64,000 nt of DNA from NCBI GenBank assembly GCA_023432985.1, contig JAEZEQ010000065.1:4354-68353 (forward strand), written 5' to 3'. Numbering within the stretch: the first letter of the stretch is position 1; the number at the start of each line of letters is the position of its first letter. Source of the DNA: Bacteroidota bacterium (GTDB lineage Bacteria > Bacteroidota > Bacteroidia > CAIKAF01). A program made the position numbers and the translations under genes. The notes beneath the pieces were generated by a model. The model was not told the DNA's origin. It searched no databases and worked only from the letters and a program-made list of their open reading frames with translations. Positions 8,227 through 15,696 of this stretch are shown here, in pieces.

Positions 8227-9488
8227 TGGAATCGAGACATACAAAAACCGCTTGGTTGGGTGAAGTGCCGTCTCATTGGGAAATAAAAAGACTTGGTGGT
8301 TTGTTTGAGGAAAGAAATGAAATCGTTTCTGAAAATGATTATGCGCCATTATCAGTAACTATGAAAGGCATAGTTCCCCAATTAGAAAGCGCAGCAAAAA
8401 CTATGCATGTTGATAACAGAAAAAAAGTTTGCGTTGGAGATTTTGCAATAAACAGTAGAAGTGACAGAAGAGGTTCTGGTGGCTTATCTTTTTATGAGGG
8501 ATCTGTTTCTATCGTGAATACTGTTTTAAAGCCTAGTAAGTTCTACGTTCATGAGTATACTCACTACTTACTTACCAATAAACTGTTTCAAGATGAATAC
8601 TATGCTAAAGGCAAAGGAATAGTTGCCGACATGTGGTCAACAAGATTTTCAGAAATGAAAACAATTTATCTTCCTGTTCCGCCCAAAGACGAGCAAGACG
8701 AAATTGTGCAATACATCAAAGCACAAGAAGAAAAGATAAACCTGTTTATACAAAAGAAGCAACGATTTATTGAGTTGTTGAAGGAGCAGAGGCAGAGAGT
8801 GATAACACTTGCGGTAACTAAAGGAATTAAAAATGAACAGTTAAAAGATAGTCAAATAGATTGGCTTGGTGAAATTCCTAAAAGTTGGGAAAGGACTGCA
8901 TTAAAAAGACTAGTTAAAATAAAAATTACTGATGGCCCTCACGAAAGCCCTGTTTTTGCAGATGAAGGAATTCCGTTTGTGTCAGCAGAAGCATCTGTGA
9001 ATGGGAGAATAGACCTAAATAGAAAGCGTTGTGATATTTCTAAAGAATTGCATGAGGAATATTGTAAAAAGGCAAAAGCAGAATTTGGCGATATTTTAAT
9101 GGTTAAATCAGGCTCAACTACAGGAAAAATTGCAATTGTAGACTTTCATGATGAATTCAGCATTTGGTCACCACTAGCACTAATACGACCAAATGAAAGT
9201 ATTAACAATGAATTTCTTTTTTATAGTTTGTCATCAAATTACTTTCAAAAACAAGTTCAATTAAACTGGTCTTTTGGAACGCAACCAAATATTGGAATGG
9301 GTAAAATTGAACAATTAATTGTTTTGTATCCCAATTCACTTGAAGAACAAAAGCAAATCGTATCACACATAAAAACCGAAACCGCCACCTTAGACACTGC
9401 CATAGCCAAAGCCGAAAGGGAAATTGAACTTATTCGGGAATACAAGGAAGCTATGATAGCTGAGGCGGTGATGGGGAAAAGAAAATAA
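8217..9488 (+). CDS. hsdS: Type I restriction-modification specificity subunit
   Basis: This 423-residue DNA-recognition subunit has the usual two half-repeats. The first target-recognition domain begins WLGEVPSHWE (13-22) and ends in a coiled coil at about 159-200. The second begins WLGEIPKSWE (216-225) and ends in a coiled coil at about 376-423. The two recognition domains have different sequences, so a bipartite asymmetric target is expected, and the coiled coils set the spacer length. Two ATGs are possible. The one at 8217 lies inside the NYN gene, and the one at 8226 shares a base with its TAA stop. I keep the longer form. I see no extra hsdS fragments or inverted repeats that would allow shuffling. 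Confidence 0.95.
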   Translation: MEIMESRHTKTAWLGEVPSHWEIKRLGGLFEERNEIVSENDYAPLSVTMKGIVPQLESAAKTMHVDNRKKVCVGDFAINSRSDRRGSGGLSFYEGSVSIVNTVLKPSKFYVHEYTHYLLTNKLFQDEYYAKGKGIVADMWSTRFSEMKTIYLPVPPKDEQDEIVQYIKAQEEKINLFIQKKQRFIELLKEQRQRVITLAVTKGIKNEQLKDSQIDWLGEIPKSWERTALKRLVKIKITDGPHESPVFADEGIPFVSAEASVNGRIDLNRKRCDISKELHEEYCKKAKAEFGDILMVKSGSTTGKIAIVDFHDEFSIWSPLALIRPNESINNEFLFYSLSSNYFQKQVQLNWSFGTQPNIGMGKIEQLIVLYPNSLEEQKQIVSHIKTETATLDTAIAKAEREIELIREYKEAMIAEAVMGKRK

Positions 9489-9492
9489 ATTG

Positions 9493-9735
9493 ATGCCAAT
9501 GGAGAAAAATAAAATACCAGCCGTTTTTAAAGAGGACTTACAAAAGTTACTCCAAGCCATTAATGAAATGGAACCGATTGAAAAAGGGGAAAGACTTTGT
9601 AAATTTTGTTCTAAGGTTATTTCATTGGAAAATATTCAACTAATTATTCCAAGACAAGCAAACACTTTTGATTTCATCTGTGACAGCCCCGTTTGTGTGG
9701 AAGAGTATAACCGCAAAAAAGAAATTAAGAAATGA
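9493..9735 (+). CDS. Small four-cysteine protein in RM operon
   Basis: An 80-residue protein starting MPMEKNKIPAVF. A TTG three bases upstream and an ATG six bases downstream are alternative starts. An N-terminal helix is followed by Cys36-x2-Cys39 and, 23 residues later, Cys63-x4-Cys68, a spacing that suggests a single zinc-ribbon-like site. I recognise no family. It begins five bases after the hsdS stop, and its own stop overlaps the next start as ATGA, so it is locked into the RM operon and probably coupled to the S1 protein. A zinc-binding adaptor or nucleic-acid-binding role is a guess from the cysteines only. Confidence 0.75.
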   Translation: MPMEKNKIPAVFKEDLQKLLQAINEMEPIEKGERLCKFCSKVISLENIQLIIPRQANTFDFICDSPVCVEEYNRKKEIKK

Positions 9736-12284
9736 ATAAATTAGTTGAATTCATACTCATTTACATTCCGCTTTCAGCTTTACTGGTTTTAGCAGGAATA
9801 TTTTTAGGCGGTGAGGTTTGGGCAAAAGGTAAAGTTGTTTTAGGCGACATACTCAAGTTTTTTGGCTGGGCTGGAAGTAGTGTAAGAAAACTGAGTGTAA
9901 AAAGCGAGTATGAGGGAACTATCAATTCGATAATTCAAGACTATAATAAAAACTTTGAAAACCCAATTTTGCCCAATTGTAAAATAGAATGGGTTACACC
10001 AGAAAATCAACGAAACATTCTGAGAGAAGGCGAAGCAATCATTTGTTTGAGCTTTGATAAAAAAGACCACAACCTTAACTTTTATAATGCCACTTTAAAT
10101 TTTGTTCAAACTGGATTAATCGCAAAAGCAAAGGACTATTTGAACAAGTCATCATCAAAGGCAATTGACTTACTTACAACTCACATAATTTTAAGAAACA
10201 ACCGAAAAGAAGTTCTTACAACTTTCCGTAAAAAACTAACTGAATTTGATGATGAGACTAAAAAGGAGTTTGAAACACTTGCTCCAACAAACGACAAAGG
10301 ACTTTTCCTAAATATTCTATTGCCCGAATTTCATTTTTACGGTGAACTCATAGACACTTTACCGCCAAGTTCAGAATACAATACCGAAGCAAACGGTTTG
10401 TTTCATTGGTTCAAAGAATTGGCAACAAGAGAGTTTGACGAAAGAACCAATCTCAAATACATTTCAAAAAATTTAAAGGTTGGTGTAATACTCGTTGGTA
10501 AAGATGAAACTTGGGAAAGCCAAGGTGCAGCAGCATACACAAAATGGGCTGACTATTACGCTACTGAAAACTACAATTCTGTTTATGTTTTGGCAAGAGG
10601 CAGCAACGGCTATGAAAGAGCAACAACAGTTACTAAAATCTTAACCCACTTAAAAGGATTTGACCAAATAAATAAAAACCCAAAAATTAAATGTGTTTCG
10701 GCAGAAGGTCAGGAATATATTGTTACATGTTATTCTCTTAGACCAAACAAAGCAACGATTGCGTATTTGGCTTGGGAAAGTTTCAAAGAACACAATGCAA
10801 ATGGAAGTTTAGTTCCTGCAATTGTTGATAGCGTTCAAAAAGAAACGGTGGTAGTAAACGCATTCGGATTGAAGTTTGAACTTTCAAACAATTTACTTTC
10901 TGATATAGAAATTTCAGATGCACGTAAAGTTTTTAAAGTTGAAGATGAGCTTTATTTGACCATTGCAGAGTTTGACAGCGACAAACAACACTTAGTTCTA
11001 TCAAACAAAGGAACAGTTTCCGACCCTAAACATTTTATTGAAGCCGTATTAAATGAAGACAAAGTTTACGCTTGTAAAGTTGAAAGAGTTCAGATTGATA
11101 AACAAGGATTACAAAGCGGATTGAAAGTTTCAACACCCGAATTGAAACATTGGGTTTACATTCCAAAATTTAAAGCGACACCGAGTAGGTTTCTCGACCT
11201 GACAACTAAGTTTCCATCAGGAACGGAAGTAAGTGTGATAATTGATAACTACTCTTCTTTTTCTTCCAACTTCGTGGGCTATTTAGAAACACTAACTGAC
11301 CCATGGGAAAGCATCACCTTTAATAAACTACAGCCACATGATATTTTAAATGTGACAGTAAAGCAGATTAATGAATTTTCAGTAATCTGTGAGATTGAAG
11401 AAGGTCTTGAATGTGGCTTTTCAAAACAAGAAATTTCATGGAAACCTGAGGAATGCAATACTTCAAAATTTAAAGTTGACGATAAGATTGAAGTAAAAGT
11501 CGTTGAAATTGATACAGACAAAAAGCGAATTGATGTTTCGATTAAACGACTTTCTAAAACACCTGAATTGGAATACTTTGATGCGAATTCAAACAAGGTT
11601 GTTGAAGTTGAAATTGCCAAAGTTGTTCCTGAAAAGGGCATAGCAGTAAAATATCCAGGAAGCACAAATACTGGATTTATTCATTGGTTTGAAATTGGTT
11701 ATGGTTCGGTTGGCAGGTTTGAAAACATCTACAAACAAGGTGATAAGATTAAAGCAGTTGTATCAGAATTTGATGCTGAGAAGAACAGTCTAAAGTTTAG
11801 TATCAAAAGACAATTCACTCACCAATTTGACGAATGGGCTGCTGCAATTGATGATAACGCCTCATTAAAAGGAAAAGTAATTGGCTACTTTGAAAATGGA
11901 GCACAGATTGAATTAACTCAAAACGGCTTTACCGTTCAGGCGTTTATTTTGAGAAAGTTTGTTTCCAATTTCGCTTTTGTTGAAAGTGGCGATTTGCCAC
12001 ATTACTTGCAAATTGGAGAAACCTTTCATTTCTACATTCTTGAAATTAATGAAGACCGCAAAACCATTTCATTAATAAGAACAGAATATTTAGAACAATC
12101 AGAAGAGCCGAATTATGGCGAAAAAATCAAAGTAAAGTATGTGAAGGAAAACCACTCAAAGGGTTACTTCTATTCTGATGAATTGGAAGGCTGGACAAGC
12201 ATTCCTGAAAAAGGTATAAAGTTAGGTTCAACAATAGAAGTAATACCAGTTTCACATTCAACAGGCGAGTATGAAATTGTTTAA
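9732..12284 (+). CDS. Membrane-anchored protein with tandem S1-like OB folds
   Basis: An 850-residue protein. Residues about 5-27 form one transmembrane helix (LIYIPLSALLVLAGIFLGG). A region of about 300 residues that I cannot assign follows. From about residue 350 to the end there are up to six OB/S1-like modules. The clearest are near 530-610 (LQPHDILNVTVKQI to RIDVSIKRL), 625-700 (VEVEIAKVV to SLKFSIKRQ) and 715-790 (GKVIGYFENG to KTISLIRTEY). Each has the S1 hallmark of a VEVKV..ID..KKRI..S.K ending. S1 folds bind RNA or other nucleic acid. The gene overlaps the previous one by four bases and hsdR starts ten bases later. It is not a known RM component, and the combination of membrane anchor and S1 array is unusual. 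Confidence 0.75.
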   Translation: MNKLVEFILIYIPLSALLVLAGIFLGGEVWAKGKVVLGDILKFFGWAGSSVRKLSVKSEYEGTINSIIQDYNKNFENPILPNCKIEWVTPENQRNILREGEAIICLSFDKKDHNLNFYNATLNFVQTGLIAKAKDYLNKSSSKAIDLLTTHIILRNNRKEVLTTFRKKLTEFDDETKKEFETLAPTNDKGLFLNILLPEFHFYGELIDTLPPSSEYNTEANGLFHWFKELATREFDERTNLKYISKNLKVGVILVGKDETWESQGAAAYTKWADYYATENYNSVYVLARGSNGYERATTVTKILTHLKGFDQINKNPKIKCVSAEGQEYIVTCYSLRPNKATIAYLAWESFKEHNANGSLVPAIVDSVQKETVVVNAFGLKFELSNNLLSDIEISDARKVFKVEDELYLTIAEFDSDKQHLVLSNKGTVSDPKHFIEAVLNEDKVYACKVERVQIDKQGLQSGLKVSTPELKHWVYIPKFKATPSRFLDLTTKFPSGTEVSVIIDNYSSFSSNFVGYLETLTDPWESITFNKLQPHDILNVTVKQINEFSVICEIEEGLECGFSKQEISWKPEECNTSKFKVDDKIEVKVVEIDTDKKRIDVSIKRLSKTPELEYFDANSNKVVEVEIAKVVPEKGIAVKYPGSTNTGFIHWFEIGYGSVGRFENIYKQGDKIKAVVSEFDAEKNSLKFSIKRQFTHQFDEWAAAIDDNASLKGKVIGYFENGAQIELTQNGFTVQAFILRKFVSNFAFVESGDLPHYLQIGETFHFYILEINEDRKTISLIRTEYLEQSEEPNYGEKIKVKYVKENHSKGYFYSDELEGWTSIPEKGIKLGSTIEVIPVSHSTGEYEIV

Positions 12285-12294
12285 TAGAGTTTAA

Positions 12295-15200
12295 ATGAAA
12301 ACAGACACAACAGAAAAAGGATTAGAAGCCCATATTACACAGCACTTGTGTTTGGTGAATGCTTTTGAAGAAAGGCATTTCAGTAATTACAATCGTGTGG
12401 ATTGTGTAGATGAGGATTTGCTTTTTAATTTTCTGCAAGCTACACAGGAAATGGAAGTAATTAAATTGCAAACCATTCACGGGAGCAATTACCGAAGCAA
12501 GGTATTATATCGCTTAAACAATCAAATCAAAACCTTTGGCATTATTGAGGTTTTACGCAAAGGCATTACGGACAATAACATCAAACTCAAACTGTTTTTT
12601 GATAAACCCGTTTCCAACCTAAACGAAAAAGATTTAGCCCTTTACAACCAAAACATTTTTTCAGTTACAAGGCAAGTGCATTACAGCACACAAAATGAAA
12701 ACTCGCTGGATTTGGTTGTTTTCATCAATGGTTTGCCCATCATCACGTTTGAACTAAAAAACGAACTCACCAAGCAAACAGTAAAAGATGCCATTAAGCA
12801 ATATAAAACCAGTCGTGACCCAAGAGAAGAACTGTTTCGCTTAGGTCGTTGTATGGTTCACTTTGCAGTGGATAGCGAGCAAATTTGGATGGCAACCCAT
12901 TTGAAAGGCGAAAACACATACTTTTTACCATTCAACAAAGGTTACAACAACGGAGCAGGAAATCCGCCTAATCCAAACGGCATCAAATCCGATTACCTCT
13001 GGAAAGACATTTTAACCAAAGACCGTTTAACCAACATCATTCAGAACTATGTTCAGTTGTTTGAAGAAGAAACGGAAAAGATTTTGCGTGACGGAAAGGT
13101 TAAAAAGGAGAAAGTAAAGAAACTGATTTTCCCACGCTATCATCAAATTGATGCCGTTGATAAACTCCTAAGCAATGCCAAAGAAAACGGAGCAGGAAAA
13201 CGCTATTTAATTCAGCATTCGGCAGGTTCAGGCAAATCAAATTCCATTTCTTGGTTGGCTCATCAATTGGTTGGCTTGTTTGACAAGAACAACGAGAACA
13301 CCGTTTTTGATACTGTAATTGTGGTAACCGACCGTAAAGTGTTGGATGCTCAAATCCGTAACAACATCAAACAGTTTGAGCAAGTAAAAGGAGTTGTGGA
13401 AGCCATTACCGAAGGTAGTAAGCAACTGAAAACTGCTTTAGAAGAAGGCAAGAAAATCATCATTACCACCATTCAGAAATTCCCATACATCGTTAATGAA
13501 ATAGGAGAACTGCCCGGAAATAAGTTTGCCATCATCATTGACGAAGCACACAGTAGCCAAAGCGGAAACACCGCAGGAAAGCTGAATGAAACTTTGGCTA
13601 AAGACTTTGAAAAAGTGCAGGTGGATGATGACGAATTTGTGTTTGTGGACAAAGACCAGTATGACGAACTGACTTCGGAAGACTTGGTAGTGGATATTGT
13701 GAAAGGCAGAAAGATGCTGACCAATGCCAGTTACTTTGCTTTTACAGCAACACCAAAAAACAAAACGCTTGAACTTTTCGGAGAGAAATACAACGACAAC
13801 GGAAAGGAGAAATTCAGGGCATTTCATCTTTACTCCATGAAACAAGCCATAGAGGAAAATTTCATTTTGGATGTATTGCAGAATTACACCACTTACCAAA
13901 GTTATTACGCTTTGCTAAAGAAAATTGAAGACGACCCTGCATACGATAAAAACAAGGCACAGAAGAAACTGAAAATATTTGTTGAAAGTCATACTCATGC
14001 CATTGCCAAAAAAACAGCTTTGATAATTGACCACTTTATGGATAATGTAATCCGTAAAGCGAAAATCAACGGTTTGGCAAAAGCAATGGTCGTTACGAGC
14101 AGTCGCAGAAATGCCGTGAAATACAAAAAGGCATTTGACCAATATTTAGCAGAAACAGGAAACCCATACAAGGCAATCGTAGCATTTTCAGGAGAAATAG
14201 ACGGACAAACCGAAGCTGCATTAAATCATTTTTCAAGTGCTGCCATTCCAGACGAGTTTAAGAAATCGGAATACCGTTTTTTGATTGTGGCAAACAAATA
14301 TCAAACAGGATTTGACCAACCGCTTTTACATACCATGTATGTTGACAAGAAATTGGGAGGCGTAAATGCCGTTCAAACCCTTTCAAGACTGAATAGAACA
14401 ACCGCAGGAAAGAAAGACACATTTGTTTTAGACTTTGCCAATGATGCAGACGAAATCAAGAAATCGTTTGACCCATTTTTTGAAACCACCATTTTAGGAG
14501 AAGCAACAGATCCGAATAAACTTTTTGACTTACAAAGTTCATTAGATGCTTTTCAGGTTTACACACCCGAACAAGTGCAGGAGTTTTCGCAAAAGATGGT
14601 TACGAATGTTCCTGTGGACCAATTGCACAGCATTTTAGATGCAGCAGCCGAAGTATTCAGAACTTCATTAACAGAAGAACAGCAAGACGACTTTAGAGCA
14701 AAATGCAAGACTTATGTTCGCTTGTATGTTTTCCTTGCTCAAATCGTTCCGTTTGTAAATCCATATTTGGAAAGACTGTATTTGTTCCTAAACCACTTGC
14801 AAAATAAACTAGGCAAACAGCGTGACGAAGATTTGGCACAAGGTATTTTGGACAATATAGACATGGACAGTTACCGTCTTCAAAAAGAAGGAGAATTTAA
14901 TATCCAGTTGCAACAAGGTGATGAGTTAAAGCCAATTCCAACAGACATGAGAGGCGGAGCAACCGAGCCTGAAATGGAATATTTATCCAACATTGTAAAA
15001 GCATTTAACGACCGCTTTGGGACACAGTTCACTAACGAAGACAAGGTTAAAAAAATGACTGAGGACTTAATGGCGGACGTTGCACAAGATGCAGAATTTG
15101 CGAACGCTTTTAAACATTCAGACGAACAGAACGCTAAAATCACTTTTGAAGAAGTATTGAAACGAAAACTTATTGACCACATTGAAACCAACTTTGAAGT

Positions 15201-15303
15201 ATTTAAAGAGTTCAACGACAACAAAGAATTTCGTGACTTCTTCGCAGGGACAATGTTCAAAATAATGCAAAAAGACTTTTTAAGATTTAACGCAAACAAA
15301 TAA
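12295..15303 (+). CDS. hsdR: Type I restriction endonuclease subunit R
   Basis: The 1002-residue motor and nuclease subunit. The N-terminal PD-ExK nuclease is visible with Asp139 in SLDLVVF and Glu153/Lys155 in TFELKN. The SF2 translocase follows, with Walker A AGSGKSNS (310-317), DEAH at 416-419 and motif III-like FAFTATPKN. The second RecA lobe contains ANKYQTGFDQPLL and LSRLNRTT. A helical C-terminal region contacts HsdM. It translocates and cleaves unmethylated DNA using ATP. It is last in the operon, ten bases after the S1-protein stop. No frameshift or missing catalytic residue is evident, so restriction is probably active. Confidence 0.96.
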   Translation: MKTDTTEKGLEAHITQHLCLVNAFEERHFSNYNRVDCVDEDLLFNFLQATQEMEVIKLQTIHGSNYRSKVLYRLNNQIKTFGIIEVLRKGITDNNIKLKLFFDKPVSNLNEKDLALYNQNIFSVTRQVHYSTQNENSLDLVVFINGLPIITFELKNELTKQTVKDAIKQYKTSRDPREELFRLGRCMVHFAVDSEQIWMATHLKGENTYFLPFNKGYNNGAGNPPNPNGIKSDYLWKDILTKDRLTNIIQNYVQLFEEETEKILRDGKVKKEKVKKLIFPRYHQIDAVDKLLSNAKENGAGKRYLIQHSAGSGKSNSISWLAHQLVGLFDKNNENTVFDTVIVVTDRKVLDAQIRNNIKQFEQVKGVVEAITEGSKQLKTALEEGKKIIITTIQKFPYIVNEIGELPGNKFAIIIDEAHSSQSGNTAGKLNETLAKDFEKVQVDDDEFVFVDKDQYDELTSEDLVVDIVKGRKMLTNASYFAFTATPKNKTLELFGEKYNDNGKEKFRAFHLYSMKQAIEENFILDVLQNYTTYQSYYALLKKIEDDPAYDKNKAQKKLKIFVESHTHAIAKKTALIIDHFMDNVIRKAKINGLAKAMVVTSSRRNAVKYKKAFDQYLAETGNPYKAIVAFSGEIDGQTEAALNHFSSAAIPDEFKKSEYRFLIVANKYQTGFDQPLLHTMYVDKKLGGVNAVQTLSRLNRTTAGKKDTFVLDFANDADEIKKSFDPFFETTILGEATDPNKLFDLQSSLDAFQVYTPEQVQEFSQKMVTNVPVDQLHSILDAAAEVFRTSLTEEQQDDFRAKCKTYVRLYVFLAQIVPFVNPYLERLYLFLNHLQNKLGKQRDEDLAQGILDNIDMDSYRLQKEGEFNIQLQQGDELKPIPTDMRGGATEPEMEYLSNIVKAFNDRFGTQFTNEDKVKKMTEDLMADVAQDAEFANAFKHSDEQNAKITFEEVLKRKLIDHIETNFEVFKEFNDNKEFRDFFAGTMFKIMQKDFLRFNANK

Positions 15304-15390
15304 TGCCAATGCTACAGTCTCTCTATTGCAAGTATTATGATGTTTTTCTTGTAAGCAAAATGCTCGACGAAAGCACAAATCTATTCATCA

Positions 15391-15426
15391 GGCTATAAAC
15401 CGATAAAAATTTCTACTGTTGTAGAT
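15391..15426 (+). CRISPR. Single type V-A (Cas12a)-like CRISPR repeat, no array
   Basis: The last 19 bases (15408-15426), AATTTCTACTGTTGTAGAT, are exactly the mature crRNA handle of Francisella Cas12a as I know it, with the TCTAC/GTAGA stem and a TGTT loop. The preceding bases start GGCTATAAAC, which makes a full 36-nt unit, the usual repeat length of type V-A arrays. No second copy lies within one spacer length on either side, and there is no cas gene in the window. The AT-rich sequence that follows (from 15427) would be the spacer if transcribed on this strand. It may be an array remnant or a stand-alone crRNA-like gene. Confidence 0.7.
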
Positions 15427-15480
15427 CTACTTTCATTTTCACACAATCCATTTTCATTTTTACAAAAATCCCCCTCCCTC

Positions 15481-15531
15481 ACTCTCACTTTTTGATAGGG
15501 AAATGAGAGTGGAGAGTATTTACTTTGTATT
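15481..15531. repeat. Right copy of 51-bp direct repeat with internal inverted repeat
   Basis: This is the same sequence and orientation as 1280-1330. The first 32 bases are identical and 45 of 51 match overall. The inverted repeat extends to 8 bp here (CACTCTCA/TGAGAGTG). The copy lies 54 bases after the Cas12a-like repeat and 165 bases before the next start codon. Together the two copies bracket about 14.2 kb. Confidence 0.85.
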
Positions 15532-15696
15532 CCAGGCATTGACAAAAAATACATCAATTTATACAGTCTTATACACTGTAAATCGAAATGCAGGTTTCTA
15601 CGATAAATGCTCTCTCTAACCTTTTGTGATTATCAACCCGGAAGCCTGCTTTTTTCATATATTTTATTTAGTAGTTTTACGGTCTAATTTAATACT

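Larger units (their letters stand above)
15304..15696. other. Intergenic region at the right end of the putative island
   Basis: These 393 bases separate hsdR from the next T9SS gene. They hold a solitary Cas12a-type repeat (15391-15426) and the second copy of the 51-bp repeat (15481-15531), both listed separately. I see no ORF and no transposase or integrase remnant. The last 165 bases before the 15697 ATG are a long leader-like stretch without an obvious TAnnTTTG box. Confidence 0.6.

Noticed and set aside
8217..9488. Phase-variable hsdS with inverted repeats
   Set aside because: There is a single complete hsdS, no silent hsdS fragments and no invertase nearby.
12396..12415. Match of the putative spacer to hsdR
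   Set aside because: Only about ten bases agree in the reverse complement and they are not in the PAM-proximal seed, so the match is not meaningful.
13438..13899. Minus-strand ORFs inside hsdR (and similar long shadows inside tex, glpD, dprA and the kinase)
   Set aside because: They lie wholly within well-supported genes and show no recognisable domain or start signals.
15304..15480. A CRISPR array with several repeats and spacers
   Set aside because: Only one repeat copy is present. Sequence one spacer length to either side does not contain the TCTAC..GTAGA core, so it cannot be called an array.
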